A stretch of DNA of 56,260 nt from Veillonella sp. VA139 (GCF_003992005.1 NZ_RQVL01000014.1:1-56260), one strand, 5' to 3'; shown: positions 1 to 8,064, numbered from the stretch's first letter. Numbers and translations: made by a program. Notes: a model not told the origin generated them from the sequence alone.

Positions 1-94
1 ACGCAGGATTCTTTAGTGACGAGGAACCCTCTTTTAAAGCTAGGTAATTATTTTTCCAACAAAAACTTGACACCGTCATACCTCCATTTTGCTT

Positions 95-123
95 TTGACT
101 TATTTCTATAAATACTATAGAAT
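95..123 (+). promoter_or_regulatory. Promoter for dapL
   Basis: TTGACT at 95-100 and TAGAAT at 118-123 are separated by 17 bases, a near-consensus sigma-70 type promoter. It would give a leader of about 190 bases before the dapL start at 325. I looked for lysine riboswitch and T-box signatures in that leader and saw none. Confidence 0.5.
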
Positions 124-324
124 ATAGAAATGTAATTTGAGGGACCTATTCAATCCCCTTTTATATTCATCAATTATTACATCTATATATACATGTTCCT
201 CGTCTTGCGTGTCTGCATAACCAACTCACAGCATATACACATATCTGTTATACTGAAATATACATACCGCTTCGATGTCTTTATATACATGTATCTTTAT
301 TATTTTGTAAAAGAAGGAGCTCTT

Positions 325-1554
325 ATGGCTACTATTAATCCAAATTATGAAAACCTACAAGGTTCTTATTTATTCGCTAATATTGCTCGTAAAGTAGAAG
401 CTTTCAAAGAAAGCCATCCTGAGGCAGACATCATTCGCCTTGGTATTGGTGATGTGACACGTCCTCTTGTGCCAGCTGTAATTGAAGCTATGCACGCAGC
501 GGTGGATGAAATGGGTTCTGCTGACACATTCCGTGGTTACGGTCCTGAGCAAGGCTATGATTTTTTGCGTAATGCTATTGCTGAAGGAGATTACGCTCCC
601 CTAGGTATTACCATTCAAGCGGATGAAATTTTCGTGTCCGACGGTGCTAAATCTGATGTGGGTAACATCCAAGAAATTTTCTCTGAAGATAACATCATTG
701 CTATTACTGACCCTGTATATCCTGTATACCTTGACTCTAATGTTATGGGCGGTCGTACTGGCAAAGCTATCGACGGTATTTATGAAAAAGTAGTATACCT
801 ACCAACGAATGCAGAGAACAACTTCTCTCCTGCATTTCCAAAAGAGCGAGTAGATATCGTCTACCTTTGCTGCCCTAACAACCCAACTGGCACCGTATTG
901 AGCCGTGCTCGTTTGGCAGAATGGGTACAGTGGTGCAAAGATAACGAAGCAATCTTAATGTTCGACTCTGCTTACGAAGCTTTCATCACTTCTACAGATA
1001 CAGTTCGCTCTATTTATGAAATCGAAGGAGCTCGTGAAGTGGCCATCGAATTCCGTTCCTTCTCTAAAACAGCTGGTTTCACTGGTACTCGTTGCGCCTA
1101 CACTGTAGTTCCTCATGAAGTAACTGCCAAGAACGCAGAAGGCAAGCGTGTTCCTCTAAACCCAATGTGGAATCGTCGCCAAACAACAAAATTCAATGGT
1201 GTTCCTTACATCATTCAACGTGGGGCTGCTGCTGTTTACACACCAGAAGGTCGTGCACAAATTAAAGAACACATCGCTTACTGCATGGAAAATGCCCGCA
1301 TTATCCGAGAGGGCTTAGAAGCTATCGGTTTAACTGTCTTCGGTGGTGTTGATGCGCCGTACATTTGGCTACAAGCGCCAACAGGTATGACTAGCTGGGA
1401 TTTATTCGACACATTACTAGAAAAAGTCCACATCGTCAGCACTCCTGGATCTGGCTTTGGTCCTGAAGGGGAAGGCTATCTACGTCTCACTGCATTTGGC
1501 AGCCGAGAAAACACCATTCGCGCAGTAGAACGCATTAAAACATTACAATTTTAA
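325..1554 (+). CDS. dapL: LL-diaminopimelate aminotransferase DapL
   Basis: A PLP-dependent class I/II aminotransferase that converts tetrahydrodipicolinate to LL-diaminopimelate with glutamate as donor, a one-step shortcut of the lysine/peptidoglycan pathway. The protein is 409 aa from the ATG at 325, the usual DapL length. That start has a ribosome site (GAAGGAG) a few bases upstream; a longer frame reaches back to 193 but its extra residues are unlike the family. Visible motifs are [11 protein letters not shown] near the N terminus, the CPNNPTG loop and the PLP-lysine motif [12 protein letters not shown]. The next gene encodes meso-DAP dehydrogenase, an alternative branch from the same substrate. 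No operon is certain: about 150 bases separate the two genes. Confidence 0.93.
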   Translation: MATINPNYENLQGSYLFANIARKVEAFKESHPEADIIRLGIGDVTRPLVPAVIEAMHAAVDEMGSADTFRGYGPEQGYDFLRNAIAEGDYAPLGITIQADEIFVSDGAKSDVGNIQEIFSEDNIIAITDPVYPVYLDSNVMGGRTGKAIDGIYEKVVYLPTNAENNFSPAFPKERVDIVYLCCPNNPTGTVLSRARLAEWVQWCKDNEAILMFDSAYEAFITSTDTVRSIYEIEGAREVAIEFRSFSKTAGFTGTRCAYTVVPHEVTAKNAEGKRVPLNPMWNRRQTTKFNGVPYIIQRGAAAVYTPEGRAQIKEHIAYCMENARIIREGLEAIGLTVFGGVDAPYIWLQAPTGMTSWDLFDTLLEKVHIVSTPGSGFGPEGEGYLRLTAFGSRENTIRAVERIKTLQF

Positions 1555-1635
1555 TATTCCTCTTTCCTCTATGGGAATTTTTCGCTATAATGATACATGC
1601 GAAAAACAACGGGCACAGCCCCTATTTCATCATAT

Positions 1636-1656
1636 ACTGTAATCTTCCGTTACAGT
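1636..1656 (+). promoter_or_regulatory. Inverted repeat upstream of ddh
   Basis: Perfect 7-bp arms ACTGTAA (1636-1642) and TTACAGT (1650-1656) around a 7-base centre, about 50 bases before the ddh start. It has no following T-run, so it looks more like an operator or leader hairpin than a terminator. Function unknown. Confidence 0.35.
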
Positions 1657-1708
1657 TCGTATAGTATTAATATTATTGAAAGTATTAACTTTCACGAAAG
1701 GAAGTAAC

Positions 1709-2683
1709 ATGAGCAACATTCGTATTGGTATCGTTGGATACGGTAACCTTGGCCGCGGTGTAGAAGCGGCTGTAGCATTGCAACCAGACATGGAATTGGT
1801 AGGCGTATTCTCTCGCCGTTCTGGTTTACAAACTGTTAGTGGCGTGCCTAGCTACACAATGGAAGAAGTAGAATCTTTCAAAGGCAAAATTGATGTTATG
1901 GTATTATGTGGCGGTAGTGCGACAGACCTAATCGATCAAACTCCAGCTATTGCAGCTCATTTCAATGTGATCGACAGCTTCGACACACATGCTCGCATCC
2001 CTGAACATTTCGAAAACGTGCGCAAAGTAGCCCAAGAAGCTGGTACTGCGGCTCTTATCTCTTGTGGATGGGACCCAGGCATGTTCTCTTTGCAACGTGT
2101 GTACGCTGAAAGTATCTTGCCACAAGGCGATTCCTACACCTTCTGGGGCCGTGGTGTCTCCCAAGGTCATTCCGATGCGATCCGTCGCATCGAAGGCGTA
2201 GCAGATGCTCGTCAATACACAGTGCCTAAACAAGAAATCATCTCCGGCATCCGCAATGGTGAAACACCAGAGGTGACAGCTACTTCTTCTCACCTTCGTG
2301 AATGCTATGTAGTATTGGAAGAAGGCGCTGACGCAGCTCGCATTGAAAACGAAATCAAAACTATGCCTAACTACTTCGTTGGCTATGAAACAACAGTAAC
2401 ATTCATCTCCCAAGAAGAATTAGATGCTAATCACAAAGGCATCCCACATGGTGGTCTTGTGATTCGCAGCGGCGAAACTACAACAGGTACAAAACACATC
2501 TACGAATTCGGTTTACAATTAGATTCTAACCCTGAATTTACTGGTGCTGTATTGGTAGCCTTCGCTCGTGGCGTACACCGCTTAGCAGCACATGGTGGCC
2601 GTGGTGCTTTCACAGTATTCGATATCGCACCAGCTTGGTTGTCTCCAAAATCTGCTGAAGAATTACGTGCCCATTATCTATAA
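1709..2683 (+). CDS. ddh: meso-Diaminopimelate D-dehydrogenase Ddh
   Basis: NADPH-dependent enzyme that makes meso-diaminopimelate directly from tetrahydrodipicolinate. It is 324 aa, matching Corynebacterium Ddh (about 320 aa) closely in recalled motifs: N-terminal Rossmann GIVGYGNLGRGVE, then GWDPGMFS, FWGRGVSQGHSDA and MPNYFVGYE. The ATG at 1709 follows GAAAGGAAG; the in-frame extension to 1676 has no ribosome site and is left out. It lies directly after dapL, so this genome can make DAP by two one-step routes. A strong hairpin terminator follows at 2751-2796. Confidence 0.93.
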   Translation: MSNIRIGIVGYGNLGRGVEAAVALQPDMELVGVFSRRSGLQTVSGVPSYTMEEVESFKGKIDVMVLCGGSATDLIDQTPAIAAHFNVIDSFDTHARIPEHFENVRKVAQEAGTAALISCGWDPGMFSLQRVYAESILPQGDSYTFWGRGVSQGHSDAIRRIEGVADARQYTVPKQEIISGIRNGETPEVTATSSHLRECYVVLEEGADAARIENEIKTMPNYFVGYETTVTFISQEELDANHKGIPHGGLVIRSGETTTGTKHIYEFGLQLDSNPEFTGAVLVAFARGVHRLAAHGGRGAFTVFDIAPAWLSPKSAEELRAHYL

Positions 2684-2724
2684 GGTATCCGTTTGACAAC
2701 CGTATCTTCTTTCATGAGATACAC

Positions 2725-2798
2725 GAGGCTGTAACAAAATAGCACCAAATAAAATAGAGGAACGTTGGTCAAATACTATCAACGTTCCTCTATTTTTG
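2725..2798. repeat. Dispersed repeat, copy 1, containing a terminator hairpin
   Basis: The segment begins GAGGCTGTAACAAAAT, then CAAATAAAA, then a perfect 17-bp stem (2751-2767 with 2780-2796) ending in a T-run. A second copy with the same order lies at 23818-23893 behind another gene. The two stems differ at two positions and each change is compensated in the opposite arm. It serves as a terminator after ddh, and the conserved prefix suggests a mobile or amplified element. Confidence 0.6.
2751..2797 (+). terminator. Terminator after ddh
   Basis: 17-bp perfect stem with a 12-base loop followed by TTTTT; A-run on the other side makes it potentially bidirectional. Confidence 0.8.
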
Positions 2799-2808
2799 TA
2801 TAAATCTA

Positions 2809-2838
2809 TTGGCAGTTAGTATGCAATTATGGTATACT
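2809..2838 (+). promoter_or_regulatory. Promoter for ychF
   Basis: TTGGCA (2809-2814), 18-base spacer, TATACT (2833-2838). The predicted transcript starts near 2845 and has a leader of about 150 bases holding the alternative hairpins described at 2875-2951. Confidence 0.55.
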
Positions 2839-2874
2839 ATGACTGTAAAAAAGAGAGCCCACAACGTGTACTAG

Positions 2875-2951
2875 GCGTTAGGCTCATCTCGAATGATGGA
2901 ACACGAAATGCCTAACGTGTTAAGGTCCACTAAACCTTATATCGTTAGGCA
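2875..2951 (+). promoter_or_regulatory. Alternative-hairpin leader upstream of ychF
   Basis: Three related segments occur in order: CGTTAGGC (2876-2883), GCCTAACG (2910-2917) and CGTTAGGC (2943-2950). The middle can pair with either the first or the third, so two stems exclude each other. The 3' stem is extended by TAAGGT (2921-2926) with ACCTTA (2934-2939). This is the architecture of an attenuator or RNA switch, but neither stem ends in a clear T-run, so translation control or mRNA stability is equally possible. I recognise no known riboswitch core. Confidence 0.5.
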
Positions 2952-2997
2952 TTTATATTACTTTAATAATGTATCGCAAGCACTAAAGGAGTTACCA

Positions 2998-4104
2998 ATG
3001 AGCACAAATTTAGAAGTAGGTATTGTAGGCCTTCCAAATGTCGGAAAAAGTACATTGTTTAATGCTATTACAAAGGCTGGCGCAGAAGCGGCAAACTATC
3101 CTTTCTGTACCATCGAACCAAATGTAGGCGTAGTAGACGTACCAGACGCTCGTTTAGCTGTATTGGCTGAGATGTTCGGTTCTAAACGCATCTTACCTGC
3201 TGCTATGCGTTTCGTAGACATCGCAGGCTTAGTGGCTGGTGCATCCAAAGGGGAAGGTTTAGGTAACAAATTCTTAAGCCACATTCGCCAAGTCGATGCT
3301 ATCGCACAAGTCATCCGTTGTTTTGATGACCCTAACATCACACATGTGGCTGGTTCCGTAGATCCTGTTCGCGATATTGAAATCATCAACACCGAACTTT
3401 GCTTAGCTGACCTTGAAAGCGTAGATAAACGCTTACAACGTATTGCTAAGTTAGCAAAATCTGGTGACAAAGATGCTCGTGTGGAAGCACCTATTTTAGA
3501 AAAAGTATCTGCTGCTTTAGGTGACGCTATCCCTGTTCGTGCCCAAGGCTTAACAGACGATGAGCTAGACATCTTAAAAGACCTAACACTATTAACAGCT
3601 AAAAAATCTTTATACGTAGCCAATGTGGGGGAAGATGAAGTATCCGACTACTCTGGCAACGAATTTGTCAAACAAGTAGAAGACTATGCTGCTAAAGAAG
3701 GTTCTGGTGTAGTTGTCGTATCTGCTCGCATTGAATCTGAAATTGCTGAATTATCCGACGAAGAAGCAACTGCTTTCCTAGCTGACCTCGGTTTAGAAGA
3801 AAGTGGTTTAACAAAATTAATCAAAGCTAGTTACTCCTTATTGGGCTTAATTAATTACTTCACAGCTGGCGAAATGGAAGCTCGAGCGTGGACTATCGTG
3901 GAAGGCACGAAAGCACCTCAAGCAGCTGGTAAAATCCATTCTGACATCGAGAAAGGTTTCATTCGTGCAGAGATCGTATCCTTTGACGATTTAGAAGCTT
4001 GTGGTAGCCAAAATGCGGCCAAAGAAAAAGGTCTTGTTCGCCTAGAAGGCAAAGACTATATCATGAAAGACGGCGATGTAACACATTTCCGCTTCAACGT
4101 ATAA
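2998..4104 (+). CDS. ychF: Redox-regulated ATPase YchF (OLA1 family)
   Basis: A TRAFAC-class P-loop protein of the Obg/YchF group that prefers ATP over GTP and binds ribosomes; involved in stress and translation control in other bacteria. It is 368 aa, full family length. Visible are Walker A GLPNVGKST near the N terminus, the DIAGLV switch II motif, the altered nucleotide-base motif ANVGEDE in place of NKxD, and the C-terminal TGS-like region ending in GDVTHFRFNV. The ATG at 2998 follows AAAGGAG; the longer frame starting at 2893 would run through the leader hairpins and is rejected. It is monocistronic with its own promoter and terminator. Confidence 0.95.
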   Translation: MSTNLEVGIVGLPNVGKSTLFNAITKAGAEAANYPFCTIEPNVGVVDVPDARLAVLAEMFGSKRILPAAMRFVDIAGLVAGASKGEGLGNKFLSHIRQVDAIAQVIRCFDDPNITHVAGSVDPVRDIEIINTELCLADLESVDKRLQRIAKLAKSGDKDARVEAPILEKVSAALGDAIPVRAQGLTDDELDILKDLTLLTAKKSLYVANVGEDEVSDYSGNEFVKQVEDYAAKEGSGVVVVSARIESEIAELSDEEATAFLADLGLEESGLTKLIKASYSLLGLINYFTAGEMEARAWTIVEGTKAPQAAGKIHSDIEKGFIRAEIVSFDDLEACGSQNAAKEKGLVRLEGKDYIMKDGDVTHFRFNV

Positions 4105-4120
4105 TACTATCCATAGTAAA

Positions 4121-4157
4121 AAAGCTAGGCACACTCCTTTGAGTGCGCCTAGCTTTT
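4121..4157. terminator. Bidirectional terminator between ychF and DUF3343 gene
   Basis: Stem GCTAGGC-CACTC with GAGTG-GCCTAGC (4124-4136 with 4141-4153), one internal mismatch, CTTT loop, A-run before and T-run after. It separates the convergent genes. Confidence 0.85.
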
Positions 4158-4181
4158 CTATATGTACCTATGTGGACAACA

Positions 4182-4487
4182 TCAACGTTTATATTCTATC
4201 GGTTTTTTCCCCTTTTCATAATAATACATATGAGAAGGGGTTATTTTTTCTACTTCAAAGATACGCAACACTTCTTCTATGTATTCTTCTAGCACACCAA
4301 TAGAGAGCCCACAAGCGCTAGATAGCTCTGGTGGAACTGGCATTAACTGATGAGGTACTTTATATTGCCCTAACATTTTATCTGCTTTATCTGCGAAATA
4401 GTAAGAACTAAATAGAACGAGTACTTTTTGTGGTACCTTATCTGTAGCTGTATCAGGTTTCTTACTATCTACTGCAAAAACGTTCAT
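4182..4487 (-). CDS. DUF3343 protein, putative Se/S carrier-like
   Basis: 101-aa protein resembling the DUF3343 family, small proteins found next to selenium-trafficking genes and suspected to carry selenium or sulfur on a cysteine. The core runs from about residue 22 (VLVLFSSYYFADKADKML) to the end, with SSACGLSI as the likely reactive-cysteine motif. The first 20 residues are an extension with no recognisable domain. It is last in the order DUF951-selD-yedF-DUF3343, 58 bases after yedF, and GAGGT precedes the ATG. The family is assigned by motif and context; the biochemical role is inferred. Confidence 0.75.
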   Translation of the reverse strand: MNVFAVDSKKPDTATDKVPQKVLVLFSSYYFADKADKMLGQYKVPHQLMPVPPELSSACGLSIGVLEEYIEEVLRIFEVEKITPSHMYYYEKGKKPIEYKR

Positions 4488-4545
4488 GTGCGTCTACCTC
4501 ATTCAATCTTTCCAGTTCTATCTGCCAATGTTACCACGCATCTAA

Positions 4546-5418
4546 TTACAAGGTAACAAATGGCTCTTGCATCATACTTTCTGTAATGGCATACATATTC
4601 GTAATAGTGCCTACTTGCACTTTGTCTTTCACCTCGTAAAAGTCTAAGCAAATGCCACAACCACTCACAGTTACCCCTGCTGCTTCTAAGGCTTTGAAGT
4701 TTTCAATATGTTCTGACCCTTCTACGATCATTTTTACAGCGCTATTAATGCAATAAATGGCTTTCGGTTTCACATCCGTTTCTGTCAATACATAGATGAA
4801 TGTTTTCATCAAATTACGACCTAACTCTTCACTGCCTTCCCCTAAATAATCTTTTGTCAACAATAGCACTTTGCCACCCATAGAAGAGGTTGGCACAGAC
4901 GGTGCAGCGGTTCCCATCAATTCAGGTGGCACTGTATCTTGACTAATTGGTGCACCCATAGCTGCTTTTTCTGCTTTTGTTTTTTCATAAGCCGCAATGC
5001 TACGCTCCAAACTACCTGTACCATTTGTCATATAAAATGGAGCCTCTCCACCGGCAATTGTTGTATTCGTCACAACCTTTCCTAGGGGTGCAGCAAATTC
5101 ATTTTCAAAAATATCTTCCAAATCTAGGTCCTCTAAATCATTCGACGTTTGAATGTTGGCAGCACTAACTGTAGCCACTTCCTCTTTCACCGCTGTAGGA
5201 GGAATCAATACAACGATGTAATTTCCCTCTTGTTCTAATACATGATTTTCATAGCCTCGGTATTCCCCTAATTTCACCACATTGTCACGGCTCACATCAT
5301 TATCGACAATGACTTTTACATACGTATTTGCATCGGCATCCATAGCCTTTTTTGCTTCAATCACCGGTGCTGGGCATACTTGGCCTCGCATATCTATCGT
5401 TATTTCTTTATTTGACAT
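4546..5418 (-). CDS. yedF: Selenium metabolism protein YedF, long-linker form
   Basis: 290-aa YedF-type protein: an N-terminal TusA-like domain (about residues 3-75, cysteine in RGQVCPAPVIEAKKAM) and a C-terminal DsrE-like domain (from about residue 185, GGKVLLLTKDYLGEG, cysteines in GCGICLDFY). YedF proteins I know are about 200 aa; here a linker of roughly 90-100 residues lies between the domains, acidic at first, then Gly/Thr and Ala/Pro rich. The ATG at 5418 is preceded by GGAAGGAA and overlaps the end of selD by 11 bases, so the two are probably translationally coupled. A longer frame extends back inside selD and is rejected. Likely role: delivery or handling of selenium for selenophosphate synthesis. 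Confidence 0.85.
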   Translation of the reverse strand: MSNKEITIDMRGQVCPAPVIEAKKAMDADANTYVKVIVDNDVSRDNVVKLGEYRGYENHVLEQEGNYIVVLIPPTAVKEEVATVSAANIQTSNDLEDLDLEDIFENEFAAPLGKVVTNTTIAGGEAPFYMTNGTGSLERSIAAYEKTKAEKAAMGAPISQDTVPPELMGTAAPSVPTSSMGGKVLLLTKDYLGEGSEELGRNLMKTFIYVLTETDVKPKAIYCINSAVKMIVEGSEHIENFKALEAAGVTVSGCGICLDFYEVKDKVQVGTITNMYAITESMMQEPFVTL

Positions 5419-6436
5419 AGACTTGTTTCCTTCCTTCCTGAATAACACGGCCAATCTGTGCGGCCTGTAAACCTTTTGCTTGTAACTGTGAAAGCAACTG
5501 CTCCCCTTCACTTTCAGAACAAGCAAATAATAAACCACCCGATGTTTGCGGATCAAAACAAATATCACTCCATACTGGATCTAAATGGTCAGCAAACTCA
5601 GCTTGATCACCTAATGCTTTACGATTTCCATAGGTAGATGCTGGGACTAAGCCCATACGAGCAGCCTCTACTACATCGGTAAAGAGAGGAATTTTCTCCA
5701 CATAGAGCTCCACAGATGTTCCACTAGCTTTTGCCATTTCAGATACATGACCAATCAGACTGAATCCCGTAATATCTGTACAACCATGAATGGTAAACTG
5801 CACCGCCACATCACGAGCCCCTTTATTAATCGTTCCCATGCTTTGCACAGCTTCCTGCACACCTTCAGGGAATACGCCACCTTTTGCAGCCGTATTCATA
5901 ATGCCCGTCCCAATCGGTTTGGATAGAATTAACACATCACCCACTTGAGCATCTCCATTGGTCCAAATATGACGTGGATCAATGAGACCTGTCACAGCCA
6001 TTCCAAAAATGGGCACTTCATTTTCGATACTGTGACCACCAAGAAGAGCTACTCCCGTCTCCAGTAAGACCTCATTGGCACCCTCTAAGACATCACGAAG
6101 GACACATTCTTTCACTAAAGGCACAGGAAATCCTACAATATTCAATGCTGATATAGGTGTGCCCCCCATGGCGTATATATCACTTAAACTATTACAAGCT
6201 GCCACCCGACCAAAGAGTCTCGGATCTGCCACTGGAGGGGTAAAAAAATCCACCGTCTGTACAATGGCTTGACTTTCATTAATTTGATACACCCCTGCAT
6301 CTTCCATACCAGATGCATCGGTCAATACCGCTGGATGTGTGGGCATCTTCATATGTTGTAACACATCCTCTAAGATGTGCGGCCCAATCTTACAGGCGCA
6401 ACCGCCCTTGGCTGCATATTTCGTTAAATCAACCAT
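5408..6436 (-). CDS. selD: Selenide, water dikinase (selenophosphate synthetase) SelD
   Basis: Makes selenophosphate from selenide and ATP, the selenium donor for selenocysteine, selenouridine and selenium-dependent molybdenum hydroxylases. 342 aa, full length. The catalytic motif appears as GGCACKIGP at residues 11-19, with Cys13 at the position of E. coli Cys17; it is a cysteine, not selenocysteine, and no in-frame TGA occurs. Further family motifs are QTVDFFTPPV, LLGGHS and the C-terminal DPQTSGGLLFA. The ATG at 6436 has AGGAGAGGG upstream. No selA, selB or selU is in the window, so which selenium use it feeds cannot be told. Confidence 0.95.
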   Translation of the reverse strand: MVDLTKYAAKGGCACKIGPHILEDVLQHMKMPTHPAVLTDASGMEDAGVYQINESQAIVQTVDFFTPPVADPRLFGRVAACNSLSDIYAMGGTPISALNIVGFPVPLVKECVLRDVLEGANEVLLETGVALLGGHSIENEVPIFGMAVTGLIDPRHIWTNGDAQVGDVLILSKPIGTGIMNTAAKGGVFPEGVQEAVQSMGTINKGARDVAVQFTIHGCTDITGFSLIGHVSEMAKASGTSVELYVEKIPLFTDVVEAARMGLVPASTYGNRKALGDQAEFADHLDPVWSDICFDPQTSGGLLFACSESEGEQLLSQLQAKGLQAAQIGRVIQEGRKQVYVK

Positions 6437-6481
6437 AGGTATCCCTCTCCTAGAAAACTATCATGATGTACGAATCACTTC

Positions 6482-6688
6482 TTATTCTTCTGTTGCTTCT
6501 TTTCTGGATACTATCTTTTTTACATTCTTTTCAAACTTAGGTCGTGGTATCATCACTTGATGCCCACAGCCTTCACAGACTGTTACGAAATCAACGCCAG
6601 TTCGTTTAATCTCCCAATTCTGACTACCACAAGGATGGGGCTTCTTCATTTGTACCACATCACCTACTTGGTATTTTACAAATCCCAT
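6482..6688 (-). CDS. DUF951 family protein
   Basis: Small 68-aa protein of the DUF951 family, unknown function. Family features are visible: GDVVQMKKPHPCGS, WEIKRTGVDF and CEGCG, giving cysteines that could form a metal site. The ATG at 6688 has AGGAGG with 5-base spacing; a GTG two codons upstream lies inside that ribosome site and is unlikely. In many Firmicutes this family sits near ychF or parB genes; here it is the first gene upstream of selD, 45 bases before it, and probably co-transcribed. Confidence 0.8.
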   Translation of the reverse strand: MGFVKYQVGDVVQMKKPHPCGSQNWEIKRTGVDFVTVCEGCGHQVMIPRPKFEKNVKKIVSRKEATEE

Positions 6689-7056
6689 AGGCACCTCCTA
6701 TTTCCATGATTATGTCTATAGTATATCATCTAACTTTATATTTCTCTATAGGCCCTTATGGGTATTGCTGAAAGTTTCCCCCTATGCAATTCTAACAAAC
6801 TATGAACATCAATGACGAGTATCATTTGATAAGACCTCAAAAATACCTACCATATCACTATATCACCCAAATCCTATAAATAGAGGGATTTCTATGTATT
6901 ATCATTACACTTTTACCTTTTGAGTTCGATTCTCAATTTCTAATTTATGTAATTCCCCTGTTTGACAAGGGAATTAACACGCTACAAATGTGATAATAAA
7001 GCCGATTGAGAGAGTTTATCATTTATAAAATTTTTTTAAATTTTCTAAAAAAAGAC
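6689..7056. other. Intergenic region between selenium operon and rubrerythrin
   Basis: No gene is supported. It holds the upstream regions of two divergent units. One inverted repeat stands out: TAATTCCC (6950-6957) with GGGAATTA (6969-6976), of unknown function. A TATACT box on the minus strand around 6720 may drive the selenium operon but no good -35 accompanies it. Confidence 0.4.
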
Positions 7057-7085
7057 TTGCATTTCTCATTTTCATAGTCTATAAT
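7057..7085 (+). promoter_or_regulatory. Promoter for rubrerythrin
   Basis: TTGCAT (7057-7062), 17-base spacer, TATAAT (7080-7085): a strong match. AATGATTATT just downstream (7095-7104) resembles half of a Fur/PerR-type box, which would suit a peroxide-responsive gene, but this is only suggestive. Confidence 0.7.
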
Positions 7086-7102
7086 GTAATCAACAATGAT
7101 TA

Positions 7103-7150
7103 TTCGTTAAGTAACGAAATCAATAGGGAATCACTCAAGTGAGTGATCCC
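7103..7150 (+). ncRNA. 5' leader hairpins with AAGT tetraloops
   Basis: Two hairpins in the rubrerythrin leader share the loop AAGT: TTCGTT/AACGAA (7103-7118, 6 bp) and GGGA-ATCACTC/GAGTGATCCC (7126-7150, 10 bp with one bulged A). The stems are unrelated in sequence while the loop is identical, which argues for recognition of the RNA loop. They belong to the same set as the hairpins after the gene. Confidence 0.65.
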
Positions 7151-7208
7151 ATTATACAAATAAGTATTTATTTTATTACAACTATGTAAAGTACATGGAG
7201 GAAAGAAA

Positions 7209-7757
7209 ATGCCAGAATTAAAAGGTACTCAAACAGAAAAAAATCTTCAAGCAGCTTTCGCTGGTGAATCTCAAGCTAACCGTAAATATACATACTATGC
7301 AAGTGCAGCTCGTAAAGCTGGTATGAACAAAATCGCTGATTACTTCGAAGAAACAGCAATCAACGAATCCGCTCATGCTAAAGTATGGTTCAAATTGTTA
7401 CACGGTGGCGATGTAAACGCTGACGTAGCAATCAACTTAAAAGACGCTGCTGCTGGCGAACACTACGAACACACTGTAATGTACCCAGAATTTGCTAAAG
7501 TTGCAAAAGAAGAAGGTTTCGCTAAAATCGCTTACTTATTCGAACAAGTTGGTGTTATCGAAGCTCGTCACGAAGAACGTTACCTTGACCTTGTAACTGC
7601 TGTTGAAGGCGGTAAAGTGTTCAAACGTGAACAACCAGTTGCTTGGATCTGTGCTAACTGTGGTTACATCCACATCGGCGAAGAAGCTCCAAAACTTTGC
7701 CCAGTATGTGCTCATCCACAAGCATTCTTCTCTCAACACGGAGAAACTCTTATCTAA
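7209..7757 (+). CDS. rbr: Rubrerythrin
   Basis: Cytoplasmic peroxide-scavenging diiron protein of anaerobes, reducing H2O2 with electrons from NADH via rubredoxin-type carriers. 182 aa: a ferritin-like four-helix domain (residues 1-140) with ligand motifs AGESQAN, NESAHAK, GEHYEHT and EARHEERY, then a rubredoxin-like Fe(Cys)4 domain with CANCG and CPVCAHP. GGAGG precedes the ATG at 7209. Codon use appears strongly biased to common codons, suggesting high expression. The transcript is unusual: hairpins with AAGT loops occur in the leader and in the roughly 200-base 3' region before the terminator at 7955-7983. Confidence 0.95.
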   Translation: MPELKGTQTEKNLQAAFAGESQANRKYTYYASAARKAGMNKIADYFEETAINESAHAKVWFKLLHGGDVNADVAINLKDAAAGEHYEHTVMYPEFAKVAKEEGFAKIAYLFEQVGVIEARHEERYLDLVTAVEGGKVFKREQPVAWICANCGYIHIGEEAPKLCPVCAHPQAFFSQHGETLI

Positions 7758-7934
7758 TTAGTAAACCGAGTGGTTTCTTAGATAAGTACTATAACATTGT
7801 ATCAAGTGATACAAACCAATCTATATAAGAACTAAGTAGTTCTAAAGGCAAGTGCCTGATATACACAATATACTAAGTAGTAATGATGTCTACCCAAGTG
7901 GGTCAAATTACATATACATTATCCCAAGTGGGTT
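7749..7934 (+). ncRNA. 3' array of AAGT-tetraloop hairpins
   Basis: After (and including) the stop codon, successive short hairpins have the same loop: TGTATC/GATACA (core of 7797-7814), AGAACT/AGTTCT (7828-7843), AGGC/GCCT (7846-7857), TACT/AGTA (7871-7882), ACCC/GGGT (7892-7903) and a weak CCC/GGG (7923-7932), all with loop AAGT. AAACC/GGTTT (7763-7776) has loop GAGT and sits inside an outer 9-bp stem, 7749-7757 with 7778-7786, that buries the TAA stop. Stems vary, loops do not. No open frame of note lies here. The array ends at an ordinary terminator. I know no named RNA family with this layout. Confidence 0.65.
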
Positions 7935-7954
7935 AGATCTAGTATAGGTATACT

Positions 7955-7983
7955 AAAGCGACTGTGAAAACAGTCGCTTTTTT
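7955..7983 (+). terminator. Terminator after rubrerythrin and hairpin array
   Basis: 11-bp stem AAAGCGACTGT/ACAGTCGCTTT (7955-7965 with 7970-7980), GAAA tetraloop, then a T-run. Confidence 0.9.
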
Positions 7984-8064
7984 TCTATATTTATTCCCTA
8001 TATGACCATACCCATCCCCTAACCAATTGGTATAAACTCCTTTAATAGTGGCTCTATAATAAAT

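Noticed and set aside
1-324. Lysine riboswitch or T-box before dapL
   Set aside because: I saw none of the conserved core blocks, and the region between the promoter and the start has only weak hairpins.
1928-2413. 161-codon frame antisense to ddh
   Set aside because: Shadow of the ddh codon pattern; no start signals and unlike any protein.
5408-6436. Selenocysteine in SelD
   Set aside because: The catalytic position is an ordinary cysteine codon and no in-frame TGA is present.
6962-6997. Second rubrerythrin promoter at TTGACA 6962
   Set aside because: No -10 box at acceptable spacing; the TTGCAT/TATAAT pair at 7057-7085 is far better.
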